Assembly: GCA_937868075.1 (NCBI GenBank) | Contig: CALMLL010000006.1 | Span: forward strand, 1-64,000 | Reading direction: 5' to 3' | DNA: 64,000 nt | Source: an uncultured Marmoricola sp. | GTDB lineage: Bacteria; Actinomycetota; Actinomycetes; Propionibacteriales; Nocardioidaceae | Part shown: positions 11,301 through 19,713 of the stretch, piece after piece | Numbering within the stretch: the stretch's first letter is position 1 | How the letters are laid out: every line of letters begins with the position of its first letter | The notes under the pieces: generated by a model | What the model saw: the letters and a program-made list of their open reading frames with translations, nothing else | Told to the model about the DNA's origin: nothing | Databases searched by the model: none | Made by a program: the position numbers and the translations under genes

Positions 11301-12169
11301 TGCCGAGTTCGGTCAGTGAACTTCTCGACCTTCTCGACCTGGAGTCGGTCGAGGACAACCTCTTCCGGGGCGCCCAACCGCGCACGCTCCTCCAACGCGT
11401 CTTCGGTGGCCAGGTGGCTGCCCACGCCCTCGTGGCCGCCTCGCGGACGGTCGAGGAACCCTTCGTGGCGCACTCGCTGCATTCCTACTTCCTGCGCCCC
11501 GGCGACACCGCTGTGCCGATCGTGTACGACGTGGAGAACCTCCGCGATGGTCGCTCCTTCGCGACCCGTCGGGTGGTTGCCCGTCAGCACGGTCGCCCTA
11601 TCTATTTCATGACTGCCAACTTCCAGCGCCCCGAGGACGGTCTGGAACATCAGGACCCGATGCCGGAGGTGCCCGGTCCTGACGAGTGCGTCAATCTGGC
11701 CGAGTTGTTCAGTCGGCGGTCCCCTCGTCACAGCGAGGAGTGGGAGCGTGAATGGGCAGCCCTCGAGGTGCGTTGGGCTGGGGATTCGCGTCCGGGCGGA
11801 CGCTTGGACCCCTCCGACCACCCGGCCCGGCAGCGACTGTGGATCCGCACCAACGGGTCTTTGCCCGACGACGCCCTGACCCACCAGGCGGCCTTCACCT
11901 ACGCCAGCGACATGACCCTGCTGGGGGCAACCCTGGTGCCGCACGGGATGCACGTCTCCTCGCCGTCGATGCAGTCAGCCTCACTGGATCACTCGATCTG
12001 GTTCCACCGCCCCTTCCGCGCCGATCACTGGTGGCTCTACGACCAGGTCTCGCCGAGTGCCTCGGGGGGCCGGGGACTGGCGATCGCCCGGGTCTTCACC
12101 CAGGACGGTCTGTTGGTCGCCTCGGTGGCCCAGGAGGGTCTGATCCGGGTCCGCCAAACGGACTCCTGA
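11300..12169 (+). CDS. tesB: Acyl-CoA thioesterase II
   Basis: 289 residues with the double hot-dog fold of TesB, which hydrolyses medium- and long-chain acyl-CoA to free acid and CoA in the cytosol. Typical stretches are RVFGGQVAAHALVAASRTV near the N-terminus, HSLHSYFLRPGD, the RDGRSFATRRVVARQ strand and, in the second domain, AFTYASDMTLLGATL and SLDHSIWFHRPFRADHWWLYDQ. The gene starts inside the stop codon of the PAC2 gene. Several genes of fatty acyl metabolism follow within 3 kb. Confidence 0.93.
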   Translation: MPSSVSELLDLLDLESVEDNLFRGAQPRTLLQRVFGGQVAAHALVAASRTVEEPFVAHSLHSYFLRPGDTAVPIVYDVENLRDGRSFATRRVVARQHGRPIYFMTANFQRPEDGLEHQDPMPEVPGPDECVNLAELFSRRSPRHSEEWEREWAALEVRWAGDSRPGGRLDPSDHPARQRLWIRTNGSLPDDALTHQAAFTYASDMTLLGATLVPHGMHVSSPSMQSASLDHSIWFHRPFRADHWWLYDQVSPSASGGRGLAIARVFTQDGLLVASVAQEGLIRVRQTDS

Positions 12170-12186
12170 ACGGTCTTTTGGGCCGT
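12170..12186 (+). terminator. Hairpin after tesB, possible terminator
   Basis: ACGGTC and GGCCGT form a 6-bp stem (one G-U pair) with a TTTTG loop immediately after the tesB stop codon. A T-rich stretch (GTTTTGTAGTTCTTT) follows about 15 bp later. It is a weak but plausible intrinsic terminator. The remainder of 12187-12295 holds no gene that I can support. Confidence 0.35.
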
Positions 12187-12295
12187 CTCGGAATTACAGT
12201 TTTGTAGTTCTTTCCCGCCTCTATCCTGCGCTCTCCACGCCAGTTAACGTGGGTGGCTCATGTGACTGATGAGCTTGATGTGGCGGGAGTGACTG

Positions 12296-13522
12296 GTGCG
12301 GTTGAGGGCGTGGGCGCTGAGCCTGATGGTCGGCCTGATGGTCGGTCTGGTGGTCGGCCTCCCGGTGTCGGCCCCGGCGTCGGCGTACACCGTGAGCCTG
12401 GATCCGCAGACCGGCCCGAACTTCGAAATGCCGTTCCTGTGTGGGGAGAAGTGGACCGGAACCAGTCGCTGGTACCACAGCCCCAGCAAGTACGCCGTGG
12501 ACTGGAACGCCCCCGGCGATGCCGGCCATCCGGTGCTGGCCGCCGCATCCGGGACGGTCTCCAAAGTGGTGTGGGGCACGCGCTCCTATGGCATCTACGT
12601 GGTGATCGATCACGGCGACGGGGTCTCGACCCTCTACGCGCACCTACAGACCACCTGGGTCACCGTCGGTCAGCGACTCGACCAGGGTGAGGCGTTCGCC
12701 CTGGTGGGGAACACCGGAAACTCCTTCGGTGCCCACCTGCATTTCGAGCAGAGGCTCAACTCCACGGTGGTGCCGCCCTACTTCCACCGGACTCCGTGGG
12801 TGATGGGGCGCACGGTCGCCTCGACCAACTGCCCCGATACCCCCCTTGCTGGTGACTGGAACGGGGATCGCCGAACCGACGTCGCCGTGGTGCGGCGCAC
12901 CGCCACCGGGGCGCAGGCCCTGCTCCGCAAGCCCCGGTCGGTGGTGACGGTGGCCTTCGGAGTCGGCTGGGACACCTACTTCAGCGGCGACATGGATGCC
13001 AGCGGTTCGACCGACCTGACCGTGCGGGCACCCAACGACGCCACGTTCGAGACCCGCCTGTCCGCCACGTCGCAGCAGTCGTTGGACTTCGGCGCCCCGA
13101 CAGCGCGAGGCATCGTGGGCGATTGGAACGGAGACCGTGACGCCGACGTCGGCACCTGGCGCCCCGACACCGGCCAGTTCATGCTGCGCCTGAGTCCTAC
13201 TCGGACCCGCACGCTGACCCTCGCCGGACTGGGTGATCGCCCGGTGGTGGGCGACTGGGACGGCAATGGCGTCTTCGACCTCGGCGTCTACAACAGCGCG
13301 ACCTCGACCTTCGCGCTACGGGCCAAGGACGGCTCCCTCACCACCCTGGCCTGGGGCCAACCAGGCGATCTCCCACTCAGCGGGGATTGGAACGGCGACG
13401 GTGTGTGGGACATCGGCGTCTGGCATCCGGCCACGGCGACCTTCGTGTTGAGGTACGTCCCCGTGGGGACGACCACGGTGCGCACCAAGCAGATCGTCTT
13501 CGGGACGCCCAGAGCCCTCTAA
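12296..13522 (+). CDS. Secreted M23 (LytM) peptidase with FG-GAP-like repeats
   Basis: 408 residues. Residues 1-30 form a Sec signal peptide (positive start, then a GLMVGLVVGLPV core ending in APASAYT). The LytM/M23 zinc-peptidase domain covers about 60-165; visible pieces are WYHSPSKYAVDWNAPG, VIDHGDGVSTLYAHL and the C-terminal metal-ligand motif GAHLHFEQ. Residues 180-400 carry about five tandem repeats of GDWNGDRxxDVxxW type, resembling calcium-binding FG-GAP/VCBS blades. It probably cleaves peptidoglycan cross-links or another glycine-rich peptide outside the cell, with the propeller acting as an adhesion or substrate domain. The start is GTG 12296 with a GGGAG 6-10 bp before it. The gene overlaps the convergent maoC gene by 4 bp. 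Confidence 0.85.
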   Translation: MRLRAWALSLMVGLMVGLVVGLPVSAPASAYTVSLDPQTGPNFEMPFLCGEKWTGTSRWYHSPSKYAVDWNAPGDAGHPVLAAASGTVSKVVWGTRSYGIYVVIDHGDGVSTLYAHLQTTWVTVGQRLDQGEAFALVGNTGNSFGAHLHFEQRLNSTVVPPYFHRTPWVMGRTVASTNCPDTPLAGDWNGDRRTDVAVVRRTATGAQALLRKPRSVVTVAFGVGWDTYFSGDMDASGSTDLTVRAPNDATFETRLSATSQQSLDFGAPTARGIVGDWNGDRDADVGTWRPDTGQFMLRLSPTRTRTLTLAGLGDRPVVGDWDGNGVFDLGVYNSATSTFALRAKDGSLTTLAWGQPGDLPLSGDWNGDGVWDIGVWHPATATFVLRYVPVGTTTVRTKQIVFGTPRAL

Positions 13523-14403
13523 GCAACTGGTTCGACGGTCCCGGCCAGGTGCGCCTTGCCCGAGGGCGAGGTGAGGCCGAAGCCGATCGTCGACCCCTCG
13601 ATGACCGACCCGAAACCCACGGTGGCCGGCAGCAGGATCGGCTTCTTGAACACCACGTCGATCCGCGCAGCCTCAGGGACTCGGCCGTCCAGAGCCGCCA
13701 GACACCGGGCTTTGCTCCACATGCCGTGCGCGATCTGTCGCGGGAATCCGAACGCCTTCGCGGTCAGCGCGGTCAGGTGGATCGGATTGTGATCTCCGGA
13801 CACCGACGCGTAGGAGCGGCCGAGGTCGGCAGGCAGCCGCCACTCGATCCCGGTGGGGAGTACGTCGAGCGGACCCGTCACCTGCTCGGCGTCGGGGTGC
13901 CGGTTGCCCGGGCGCAGATAGGTGGAGGTCTCCTCCCACACCGCACTCTCGTCGGGTCCCTCCTCGGCGCTGATCGAGGTGACGACGTCGTACACCACAC
14001 CCTTGGGGTGGGGTCGCTGGTTGGTCGCGTGCACCCGGACTTCGAGGGTCTCGCTCAGGCCGATCGGGCGATGCGTGGTGATCGTGTTGCGCAGATGGAC
14101 CGAGCCCACTGGGGTGTGAGGAAATGACGGGTCGCTCATCAGGGCCATCTGGAGGCCGAATCCGAGCAGGTGGGGGTAGGTGACCGGGACGGTCTCCCGG
14201 CGAAGGAATCCACAGACTTTGCCGTAGGCCGTGACATGGTCGGGGTCGAGGGTGACACCTCGGCGCAGCAGCGTCAGGTCGGGCAACGAGGTCCCGGTCT
14301 TGGCCACCCCGGGCACGGAGCGGACTACCGGAATGCTGGGCAGGCCCGCCCGCAACAGCATTCGCCAGCCCGCGGGGGTGTCGGTGATCTCGCGAACGGT
14401 CAT
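13519..14403 (-). CDS. MaoC-like (3R)-hydroxyacyl dehydratase, HtdX-type
   Basis: 294 residues. It resembles HtdX (Rv0241c) of mycobacteria, a double hot-dog (3R)-hydroxyacyl-ACP/CoA dehydratase. The catalytic hydratase-2 motif is visible as YASVSGDHNPIHLTALTAKAFGFPRQIAHGMW (about residues 190-225), with the Asp/His pair in DHNPIH. It lies directly behind fabG4 and divergent from fadA2, the same order as Rv0241c-Rv0242c-Rv0243, which supports the assignment. ATG 14403 is 1 bp after the fabG4 stop; a GTG three codons earlier is possible. A copy of a REP-like repeat found at 33.2 kb lies inside the coding sequence at 14109-14135. Confidence 0.85.
   Translation of the reverse strand: MTVREITDTPAGWRMLLRAGLPSIPVVRSVPGVAKTGTSLPDLTLLRRGVTLDPDHVTAYGKVCGFLRRETVPVTYPHLLGFGLQMALMSDPSFPHTPVGSVHLRNTITTHRPIGLSETLEVRVHATNQRPHPKGVVYDVVTSISAEEGPDESAVWEETSTYLRPGNRHPDAEQVTGPLDVLPTGIEWRLPADLGRSYASVSGDHNPIHLTALTAKAFGFPRQIAHGMWSKARCLAALDGRVPEAARIDVVFKKPILLPATVGFGSVIEGSTIGFGLTSPSGKAHLAGTVEPVA
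14109..14135 (-). repeat. REP-like repeat copy inside the maoC gene
   Basis: On the minus strand this reads CGACCCGTCATTTCCTCACA followed by CCCCAG. It matches the repeat units of the intergenic palindrome at 33195-33325 with one or two differences over about 21 bases. It encodes the in-frame residues DPSFPHTP of the MaoC protein, in a region that fits the family, so the gene is not disrupted. Confidence 0.55.
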
Positions 14404-14404
14404 G

Positions 14405-15739
14405 TCAGGCACCCAACATCATCTGACCGCACACGCGCACCACATTGCCGTTGACCGCCGTCGAACCGGGGGAGCAGAACCACGCCACCGCCTCAGCGAC
14501 ATCGACCGGTTGGCCACCCTGAGCCAGGGCGTTCAGGCGACGCCCGACCTCGCGGGTCAGCAGAGGTACGGCGGCGGTCATCGCGGTCTCGATGAAGCCT
14601 GGGGCGACTGCGTTGACGGTGATGCCGTCCTCCACCTCGCCCTTGAGGGAGTCGACCAGTCCGATGACACCGGCTTTGGAGGTGGCGTAATTGGTCTGCC
14701 CGACATTGCCGGCGATCCCGGCGATCGAGGAGACGCCGACGATCCGGCCGTTGGGGCGGATCGCGCTCTGTGCGAGAAGTTCCCTGGTGATCTTTTCGGG
14801 GGCGGTCAGGTTGACTGCGATCACCGACTCCCACCGATCGGCGGCCATGTTGGCCAGCAACTTGTCGCGGGTGATTCCGGCGTTGTGGACCACAGCATCG
14901 ACACCCCCATAGCGCTGCTTGACCTCGTGGGCGATGCGCGCGGGCGCGTCGTCGGCGGTGATGTCCAAGGTGAGGTAGTCGCTGTCGAGTTCGCTCATCA
15001 GGTCGTTGAGGTCGCTGGCCGCTTGGGGGACGTCGATCCCCAGGATCCTGGCGCCGTCGCGGTGCAGCACCCGGGCGATCTGCTCGCCGATACCCCGGGC
15101 CGCTCCGGTGACGATGGCCACGGTGCCGGCCAGTGGAGCGGACTGGTCGAGGACCTCGGCGGCGCTCAGGGTGCCGGTTGCTCCGACCCGGACGACCTGC
15201 CCAGAGACGTAGGCCGATTTGGGGGAGAGGAGGAAGGACAGCGTGGACTCCAGCGCAGACTCCGCACCCTCAGCGGTGAGGATCAACTGCGCGGTCGAGC
15301 CGCGCCGCGCCTCCTTGCCCAGAGAGCGGGTGAATCCCTCCAGGGATCGCTGTGCGACGCGCTCGCCGCCGGACAGGGTTTCGGGCAGCGTGCCGACCAC
15401 GATCAGTCGAGAGCACGGCTCCAGGGAACGCATCATCGGGGCGAAGAAATCGCGCAGTGCGCCCAACTCCGAACTCGTGCGGACACCGGTCGCGTCGAAG
15501 ACGAGACCTTTGAAGCGCTGGGCCGGGTCGGGGTCGGAGGTGTGAGTGACACCCAGGTGGGTCAGGGTCGCGGCGATGTGGTCGATCGCGCGACCGGTTC
15601 CGCCGATGGCCACCGTTCCGGCGACCACGGGACTGCCGGGGCTCCATCGATCCAAGGCCACCGGGTCGGGCAGGCCGAGGTTCTTCACCACGATCCGGCC
15701 GATGGCACTGCCAGAAAAGGACTGGTAACGGTCACTCAT
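14405..15739 (-). CDS. fabG4: Two-domain 3-oxoacyl reductase, FabG4-type
   Basis: 444 residues. An N-terminal Rossmann-like/flavodoxin-type domain (about 1-200) precedes a short-chain dehydrogenase domain (about 205-444), the organisation of mycobacterial FabG4 (Rv0242c), a high-molecular-weight NADH-dependent 3-oxoacyl reductase. In the second domain the cofactor motif is TGAARGIGEQIARVL and the catalytic Ser-Tyr-Lys set lies in VGVSSIAGIAG and NYATSKAGV. With the MaoC gene that follows it forms a reductase-dehydratase pair for fatty acyl chains. It is divergent from the thiolase gene fadA2 and shares a 95-bp promoter region with it. Confidence 0.92.
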   Translation of the reverse strand: MSDRYQSFSGSAIGRIVVKNLGLPDPVALDRWSPGSPVVAGTVAIGGTGRAIDHIAATLTHLGVTHTSDPDPAQRFKGLVFDATGVRTSSELGALRDFFAPMMRSLEPCSRLIVVGTLPETLSGGERVAQRSLEGFTRSLGKEARRGSTAQLILTAEGAESALESTLSFLLSPKSAYVSGQVVRVGATGTLSAAEVLDQSAPLAGTVAIVTGAARGIGEQIARVLHRDGARILGIDVPQAASDLNDLMSELDSDYLTLDITADDAPARIAHEVKQRYGGVDAVVHNAGITRDKLLANMAADRWESVIAVNLTAPEKITRELLAQSAIRPNGRIVGVSSIAGIAGNVGQTNYATSKAGVIGLVDSLKGEVEDGITVNAVAPGFIETAMTAAVPLLTREVGRRLNALAQGGQPVDVAEAVAWFCSPGSTAVNGNVVRVCGQMMLGA

Positions 15740-15784
15740 GGTCTAACACCCCTCGCTCCAGGTCATGCTCTGTACAACGGTAGT

Positions 15785-15800
15785 GTTACCTGAGAGTAAC
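15785..15800. promoter_or_regulatory. Inverted repeat in the fabG4/fadA2 divergent promoter
   Basis: GTTAC-N6-GTAAC (GTTACCTGAGAGTAAC) sits midway between the two divergent genes, which makes it a good candidate operator for a dimeric fatty-acid-responsive regulator. It resembles the second repeat before the ArsR gene (GTTGCCCTAGAGTAAC), but no regulator gene is adjacent. Confidence 0.4.
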
Positions 15801-15834
15801 CACGGCCCGGCATCGGGGTCGAAGAGGAGTGGTC

Positions 15835-17202
15835 ATGGCCCAGCCAAAGTCACAGCCAAAGTCACAGCCGAAGTCACAGCCGAAGTCAGAGTCAAAGTCA
15901 GAGTCCCGGTCCAGGTCGGCGTCCGCCGCCGGCGTACGCCCTGTTGCGGTGCTCGGCGGGAATCGCATCCCGTTCGCCCGCGCCAACAGCGCCTATGCCG
16001 ACGCCTCCAACATGGAGATGCTGACCGCCGCCCTCGACGGTCTGGTCTCGAGATACTCCTTAGCGGGTGAGGAAATCGGCGAGGTGGTCGCCGGGGCCGT
16101 CCTCAAGCACGCGCGTGACTTCAACCTGACCCGAGAAGCGGTGCTCAACACCCGCCTGGCACCCCAGACCTCCGCCACCGACATCCAGCAGGCCTGCGGC
16201 ACCGGGTTGCAGGCGGCGATGCACGTGGCCGACAAGATCGCCTTGGGACGCATCGAGTCCGGCATCGCTGGCGGCACTGACACAGCCTCCGACGCCCCGG
16301 TCGCCATCTCCGACGCGCTGCGCCGCAAGCTCATGGGGGTCAACGCCGCCCGCGACACGATGGGTCGGGTCAAGGCCCTGGGGGCGATCCGTCCCGGCGA
16401 CATCTGGATCGAGATTCCGCGCAACTTCGAACCTCGCACGGGCCTGTCCATGGGCGAGCACGCCGCGCTGACCGCGTTGGAATGGCGCATCGCGCGGGAG
16501 GCCCAGGACGAGTTGGCGGTGGCCTCTCACCACCACCTGGCCGCCTCCTACGACGCCGGCTTCCAGGACACCTTGATCACCCCGTTCCGCGGCCTGGTCA
16601 AGGATGAGAACCTGCGCGCGGACACCTCGCTGGAGCGGTTGGCGAAGCTCAAACCGGTCTTCGGCAAGGGCAGCACCGCGACGATGACGGCAGGCAACTC
16701 CACAGCGCTCACCGATGGCGCCTCTGCGGTGCTGTTGGCCAGTGAGGAATGGGCGGCTCAGCGCTCGCTGGAGCCGCTTGCCTATCTGGTCGATCACGAG
16801 ACCGCCGCTGTCGACTTCGTCCATGGTGGGGAGGGGCTGCTGATGGCCCCGGCGTACGCCGTCTCGCGCTTGCTGGCGCGCAACGGCCTGACCCTGCAGG
16901 ACTTCGACTTCTATGAGATCCACGAGGCGTTCGCCTCCCAGGTGCTGAGCACCCTGGCGGCCTGGGAGGACCCGGTGTTCTGCGAGCACCGCCTGGGCCT
17001 CAGCGCGCCCCTGGGTGCGATCGACCGTGCCAAGCTCAATGTCAACGGCTCCTCCCTGGCCGCGGGCCACCCCTTTGCCGCCACCGGCGGGCGGATCGTG
17101 GCCAACCTCGCCACGCTGCTGGCCCAGCGAGGCAGTGGACGCGGATTGATCTCGATCTGTGCTGCCGGTGGCCAGGGCGTCGTCGCGATCCTGGAGCGGT
17201 GA
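15835..17202 (+). CDS. fadA2: Acetyl-CoA acetyltransferase (thiolase), FadA2-type
   Basis: 455 residues. The thiolase core begins at about residue 35 (VRPVAVLGGNRIPFAR). The acyl-accepting Cys lies in QQACGTGLQAAMHVAD, the conserved NVNGSSLAAGHPFAATGGRI carries the active-site His, and the second Cys is in ISICAAGGQG. The divergent fabG4-htdX arrangement matches mycobacterial FadA2 (Rv0243). It catalyses thiolytic cleavage or condensation of 3-ketoacyl-CoA. The N-terminus is odd: residues 3-30 are a Gln-Pro-Lys-Ser / Glu-Ser-Lys-Ser tract encoded by 12-bp tandem repeats, followed by Ser/Arg-rich residues before the fold. ATG 15835 or GTG 15829 could be the start; a start after the repeat is not evident. 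Confidence 0.9.
   Translation: MAQPKSQPKSQPKSQPKSESKSESRSRSASAAGVRPVAVLGGNRIPFARANSAYADASNMEMLTAALDGLVSRYSLAGEEIGEVVAGAVLKHARDFNLTREAVLNTRLAPQTSATDIQQACGTGLQAAMHVADKIALGRIESGIAGGTDTASDAPVAISDALRRKLMGVNAARDTMGRVKALGAIRPGDIWIEIPRNFEPRTGLSMGEHAALTALEWRIAREAQDELAVASHHHLAASYDAGFQDTLITPFRGLVKDENLRADTSLERLAKLKPVFGKGSTATMTAGNSTALTDGASAVLLASEEWAAQRSLEPLAYLVDHETAAVDFVHGGEGLLMAPAYAVSRLLARNGLTLQDFDFYEIHEAFASQVLSTLAAWEDPVFCEHRLGLSAPLGAIDRAKLNVNGSSLAAGHPFAATGGRIVANLATLLAQRGSGRGLISICAAGGQGVVAILER
15841..15912 (+). repeat. 12-bp tandem repeat inside the fadA2 N-terminus
   Basis: Four near-identical copies of CAGCCRAAGTCA (15841-15888) encode Gln-Pro-Lys-Ser. Two diverged copies beginning GAGTC follow to 15912. 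The repeat unit is a multiple of three, so copy-number change would lengthen or shorten the protein without a frameshift. Confidence 0.85.
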
Positions 17203-17236
17203 AACTGCCCTCCTCTCTCGAGCGGGGGCGCAGGCT

Positions 17237-18715
17237 TCAGTCGGGCAGCAGGGCTCGAAGGGTCCCGATGGTGTCCGCCCCCTCGGGCGTCTTGTCGTCT
17301 CGATAGCGAACCACGCGCGCGAACCGGAGGGCCACGCCACCGGGATAGCGGCTTGACCGCTGCACACCGTCGAAGGCGATCTCGACGACCTGCTCCGGAC
17401 TGACATGCACGACGTGTCCTTCGCGGTGGGTCTGTAGAGCGAGGAAGCGTTCGGTCTGCCAGGCGAGCATCGAGTCGGTCATCCCCTTGAAGGTCTTGCC
17501 GACCATCACGAAGTCCTCACCCGAGCGGGCGCCGAGGTGGATGTTGGACAGCAGGCCACGACGTCGGCCCGAACCCCATTCCACGGCTAGGACCACGAGA
17601 TCGACGGTGTGGCGCGGCTTGACCTTGACCCAGCCTGACCCGCGTCGACCCGCCTGCCACGGGGCGTCCAAGGACTTGACGACGACACCTTCGTGACCAC
17701 GAGCCAACACATCGCGCTGGAATACCGTGGCCTGTGCCTCGGTGGTCACCAGCAACCGGTCAGCGCGCAGTTGCTCGGGGACCACGGAGACCAGGGCATC
17801 GTGCCGCGCAGCCAGTGGGTGGTCGATGAGGTCCTCCCCGTCGAGGTGCAAGATGTCGAAGAAGAACGGCCGGAGCCCCTCTCCGCGCGAGTTGGTCTCT
17901 TGGAACGGTCGTGGTCTCCCGTCGGCGTCGACCACCAGGGCCTCGCCGTCGAGGATCACCTCATCGACGGGCAGGTGCCGGACGGCGTACTCGATCTCGG
18001 GGTGGCGACCAGTCAGGTCATCGAGGGTGCGCGACCACACCTGCACCTCCTCGCCCCGGCGATGGACCTGAATCCGGATGCCGTCGAGTTTGGCGTCGAC
18101 GAAGCAGGGGAGCGACGTCTGTTCCAAGGCGGCCGAGAGGTCGGGGGCAGAGCCGGCCAACATGGGATGAGCGGGTCGTCCGACGACGAGGCTCAATCCG
18201 GCAAGGTCGCGACCCTGGGCGCACCAGGTCGCCACCACGGGCGCCGAACCGGAGAGCATCACGGCTCGCCGCACCTGCGGCAGCGGTACGTCGAAGGCTT
18301 GGCCGATGGCCTCGATCAAGGAGCCCTCCTTGACGCCCGCCCGCACATCTCCGAGCAGCAGCCCACGCAGCAGGTCCTGCTCGTCCTGGGTGGCACGGCT
18401 GGCGACTTCCTCGAGGACGCCGGTGCGGGCGGTGGCCGACCCGGGCCCGGCGAGTCGACCCAGCGACTCCATGGCGCGATCAACATCCGCGACGTCGAGT
18501 GAGGGGTCAGGGGCCGGCGGCGGCATCGAACTCAGGCTGGCCCAGCCAACTCCGGTGCGTCGCTGGGGCAGGCGCCCGGACAGGTAGTGGGCCACCAGGG
18601 CCACCTCGTCGGGTTCGCACGAGCGCAGGCATTCGGCAAGGGCGGCCGCCTTGGCGATGCGGGAGGAGGTCGCACGCGCGCGGGCCAATGCCGACACGAC
18701 CGTCTGGAACTCCAT
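17237..18715 (-). CDS. ligB: ATP-dependent DNA ligase, LigB-type
   Basis: 492 residues. It is colinear with mycobacterial LigB (Rv3062): an N-terminal DNA-binding helical domain, then the adenylation domain with motif I AKLDGIRIQVH (Lys209 is the AMP-accepting residue), ILDGEALV, FFFDILHLDG, GHEGVVVKS and GSGWVKVKPRHTVDLVV, then an OB-fold domain ending in RYPGGVALRFARVVRYRDDK. It seals nicks with ATP and is an accessory to the NAD-dependent LigA, probably in repair. ATG 18715 is chosen at the start of homology; ATG 18724 is possible. It is divergent from an AlkA-like glycosylase, so two repair genes share a promoter region of about 60 bp. Confidence 0.93.
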   Translation of the reverse strand: MEFQTVVSALARARATSSRIAKAAALAECLRSCEPDEVALVAHYLSGRLPQRRTGVGWASLSSMPPPAPDPSLDVADVDRAMESLGRLAGPGSATARTGVLEEVASRATQDEQDLLRGLLLGDVRAGVKEGSLIEAIGQAFDVPLPQVRRAVMLSGSAPVVATWCAQGRDLAGLSLVVGRPAHPMLAGSAPDLSAALEQTSLPCFVDAKLDGIRIQVHRRGEEVQVWSRTLDDLTGRHPEIEYAVRHLPVDEVILDGEALVVDADGRPRPFQETNSRGEGLRPFFFDILHLDGEDLIDHPLAARHDALVSVVPEQLRADRLLVTTEAQATVFQRDVLARGHEGVVVKSLDAPWQAGRRGSGWVKVKPRHTVDLVVLAVEWGSGRRRGLLSNIHLGARSGEDFVMVGKTFKGMTDSMLAWQTERFLALQTHREGHVVHVSPEQVVEIAFDGVQRSSRYPGGVALRFARVVRYRDDKTPEGADTIGTLRALLPD

Positions 18716-18777
18716 GGCGACCATTGTTGCCGGCGCCACCGACCGCCCCGTCGGAGGTGACCCGTAGGCTCCGGATC

Positions 18778-19713
18778 GTGAGCGCGGCGCGTGAAACCCA
18801 CCGCACCTGGACGCCCCCCTGGCCGTGTCCGGTGGCGCTCAACCTCGCGCCGTTGCGTCGTGGAGGAGGCGACCCGACCTTTCGGATAGCCCCCGACGGC
18901 GCCCACTGGCTGGGCATCCGGACGCCCACAGGCAGCGCGACGCTGCGGATCCTGCCCCGCGCGCAAACCGGTCAGGTGGAGGCGTCGGCGTGGGGCGCAG
19001 GAGCCGACTGGGCGTTGGACTCGATCCCTGACCTGCTCGGTGCCGCCGACGATCCTTCGGGCTTCGAGCCGGCACATCCGATCCTGGAGCGCACGTGGCG
19101 CCGTCATCAACACTGGCGGCTCGCCCGCACGGGCCGGGTCTGGGAGGCCCTGGCGCCAGCCATCATCGAGCAGAAGGTGACCGGTCAGGAAGCCTTCGCT
19201 GGCTTTCGGATGTTCGTGCGCCGATTCGGTGAGCAGGCGCCCGGACCAGGGGCCGATCTGGGTCTGTGGGTCCAACCGTCCGCCGCCACCGTGCGTTCCA
19301 TCCCGAGCTGGGAGTGGTTGCGCATGCATATCGACCCGGCCCGCTCCCGCACGCTCGTGGGTGCCGCGGCCCGGGTCAGCGCTCTTGAGGGTGTCGACGA
19401 CCCAGCGCTGCTCGACGCCCGGCTGAGGTCATTGCCGGGGATCGGAGTGTGGACCTCTGCCGAAGTGCGTGCGCGAGCACTCGGCGATGCCGATGCGGTC
19501 AGCTTCGGGGACTATCACGTGGCCGCCGTCGTGGGGTACGTGCTCACCGGTGTGGCACTAGATGACGCCGGTCTGGCCCAGTTGCTCGAACCATGGCGAC
19601 CGCATCGCCACCGCGTCCAACGGCTTGTCGAGATGAGTGGTCTGAGCCGACCGCGTCGCGGTGCCCGCATGGCACCTCGCACGCATCTTCCGGCCCGTGT
19701 CACCCGTGCATGA
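18778..19713 (+). CDS. AlkA-like DNA-3-methyladenine glycosylase
   Basis: 311 residues. The C-terminal two-thirds is an HhH-GPD fold: a helical LAPAIIEQKVTGQEAFAGFR segment, the hairpin LRSLPGIGVWTSAEVRARALGDADAVSFGDYH with the catalytic Asp at DYH, then a closing helix. The N-terminal part resembles the beta domain of AlkA-type enzymes. It should excise alkylated purines in base excision repair. GTG 18778 is chosen because TAGGCT (18765-18770) lies 7 bp before it with no ribosome binding site, a leaderless arrangement. It overlaps the convergent oxidoreductase gene by 14 bp. Confidence 0.85.
   Translation: MSAARETHRTWTPPWPCPVALNLAPLRRGGGDPTFRIAPDGAHWLGIRTPTGSATLRILPRAQTGQVEASAWGAGADWALDSIPDLLGAADDPSGFEPAHPILERTWRRHQHWRLARTGRVWEALAPAIIEQKVTGQEAFAGFRMFVRRFGEQAPGPGADLGLWVQPSAATVRSIPSWEWLRMHIDPARSRTLVGAAARVSALEGVDDPALLDARLRSLPGIGVWTSAEVRARALGDADAVSFGDYHVAAVVGYVLTGVALDDAGLAQLLEPWRPHRHRVQRLVEMSGLSRPRRGARMAPRTHLPARVTRA

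Noticed and set aside
12187-12295. Possible c-di-AMP (ydaO) riboswitch before the M23 peptidase gene
   Set aside because: The gap is too short and lacks the conserved ydaO elements; only a small CCACG/CGTGG dyad is visible.
14231-15793. A 520-codon plus-strand frame opposite fabG4/htdX
   Set aside because: Glycine/aspartate/arginine-rich shadow; the minus-strand genes have clear catalytic motifs and synteny.
15841-15912. Possible CRISPR-like array
   Set aside because: The 12-bp units are directly adjacent with no spacers and lie in-frame inside fadA2.
15786-15986. Small minus-strand frame with a repeated Asp-Phe-Gly-Cys motif
   Set aside because: It is the complement of the 12-bp repeat inside fadA2, not an independent cysteine-rich peptide gene.
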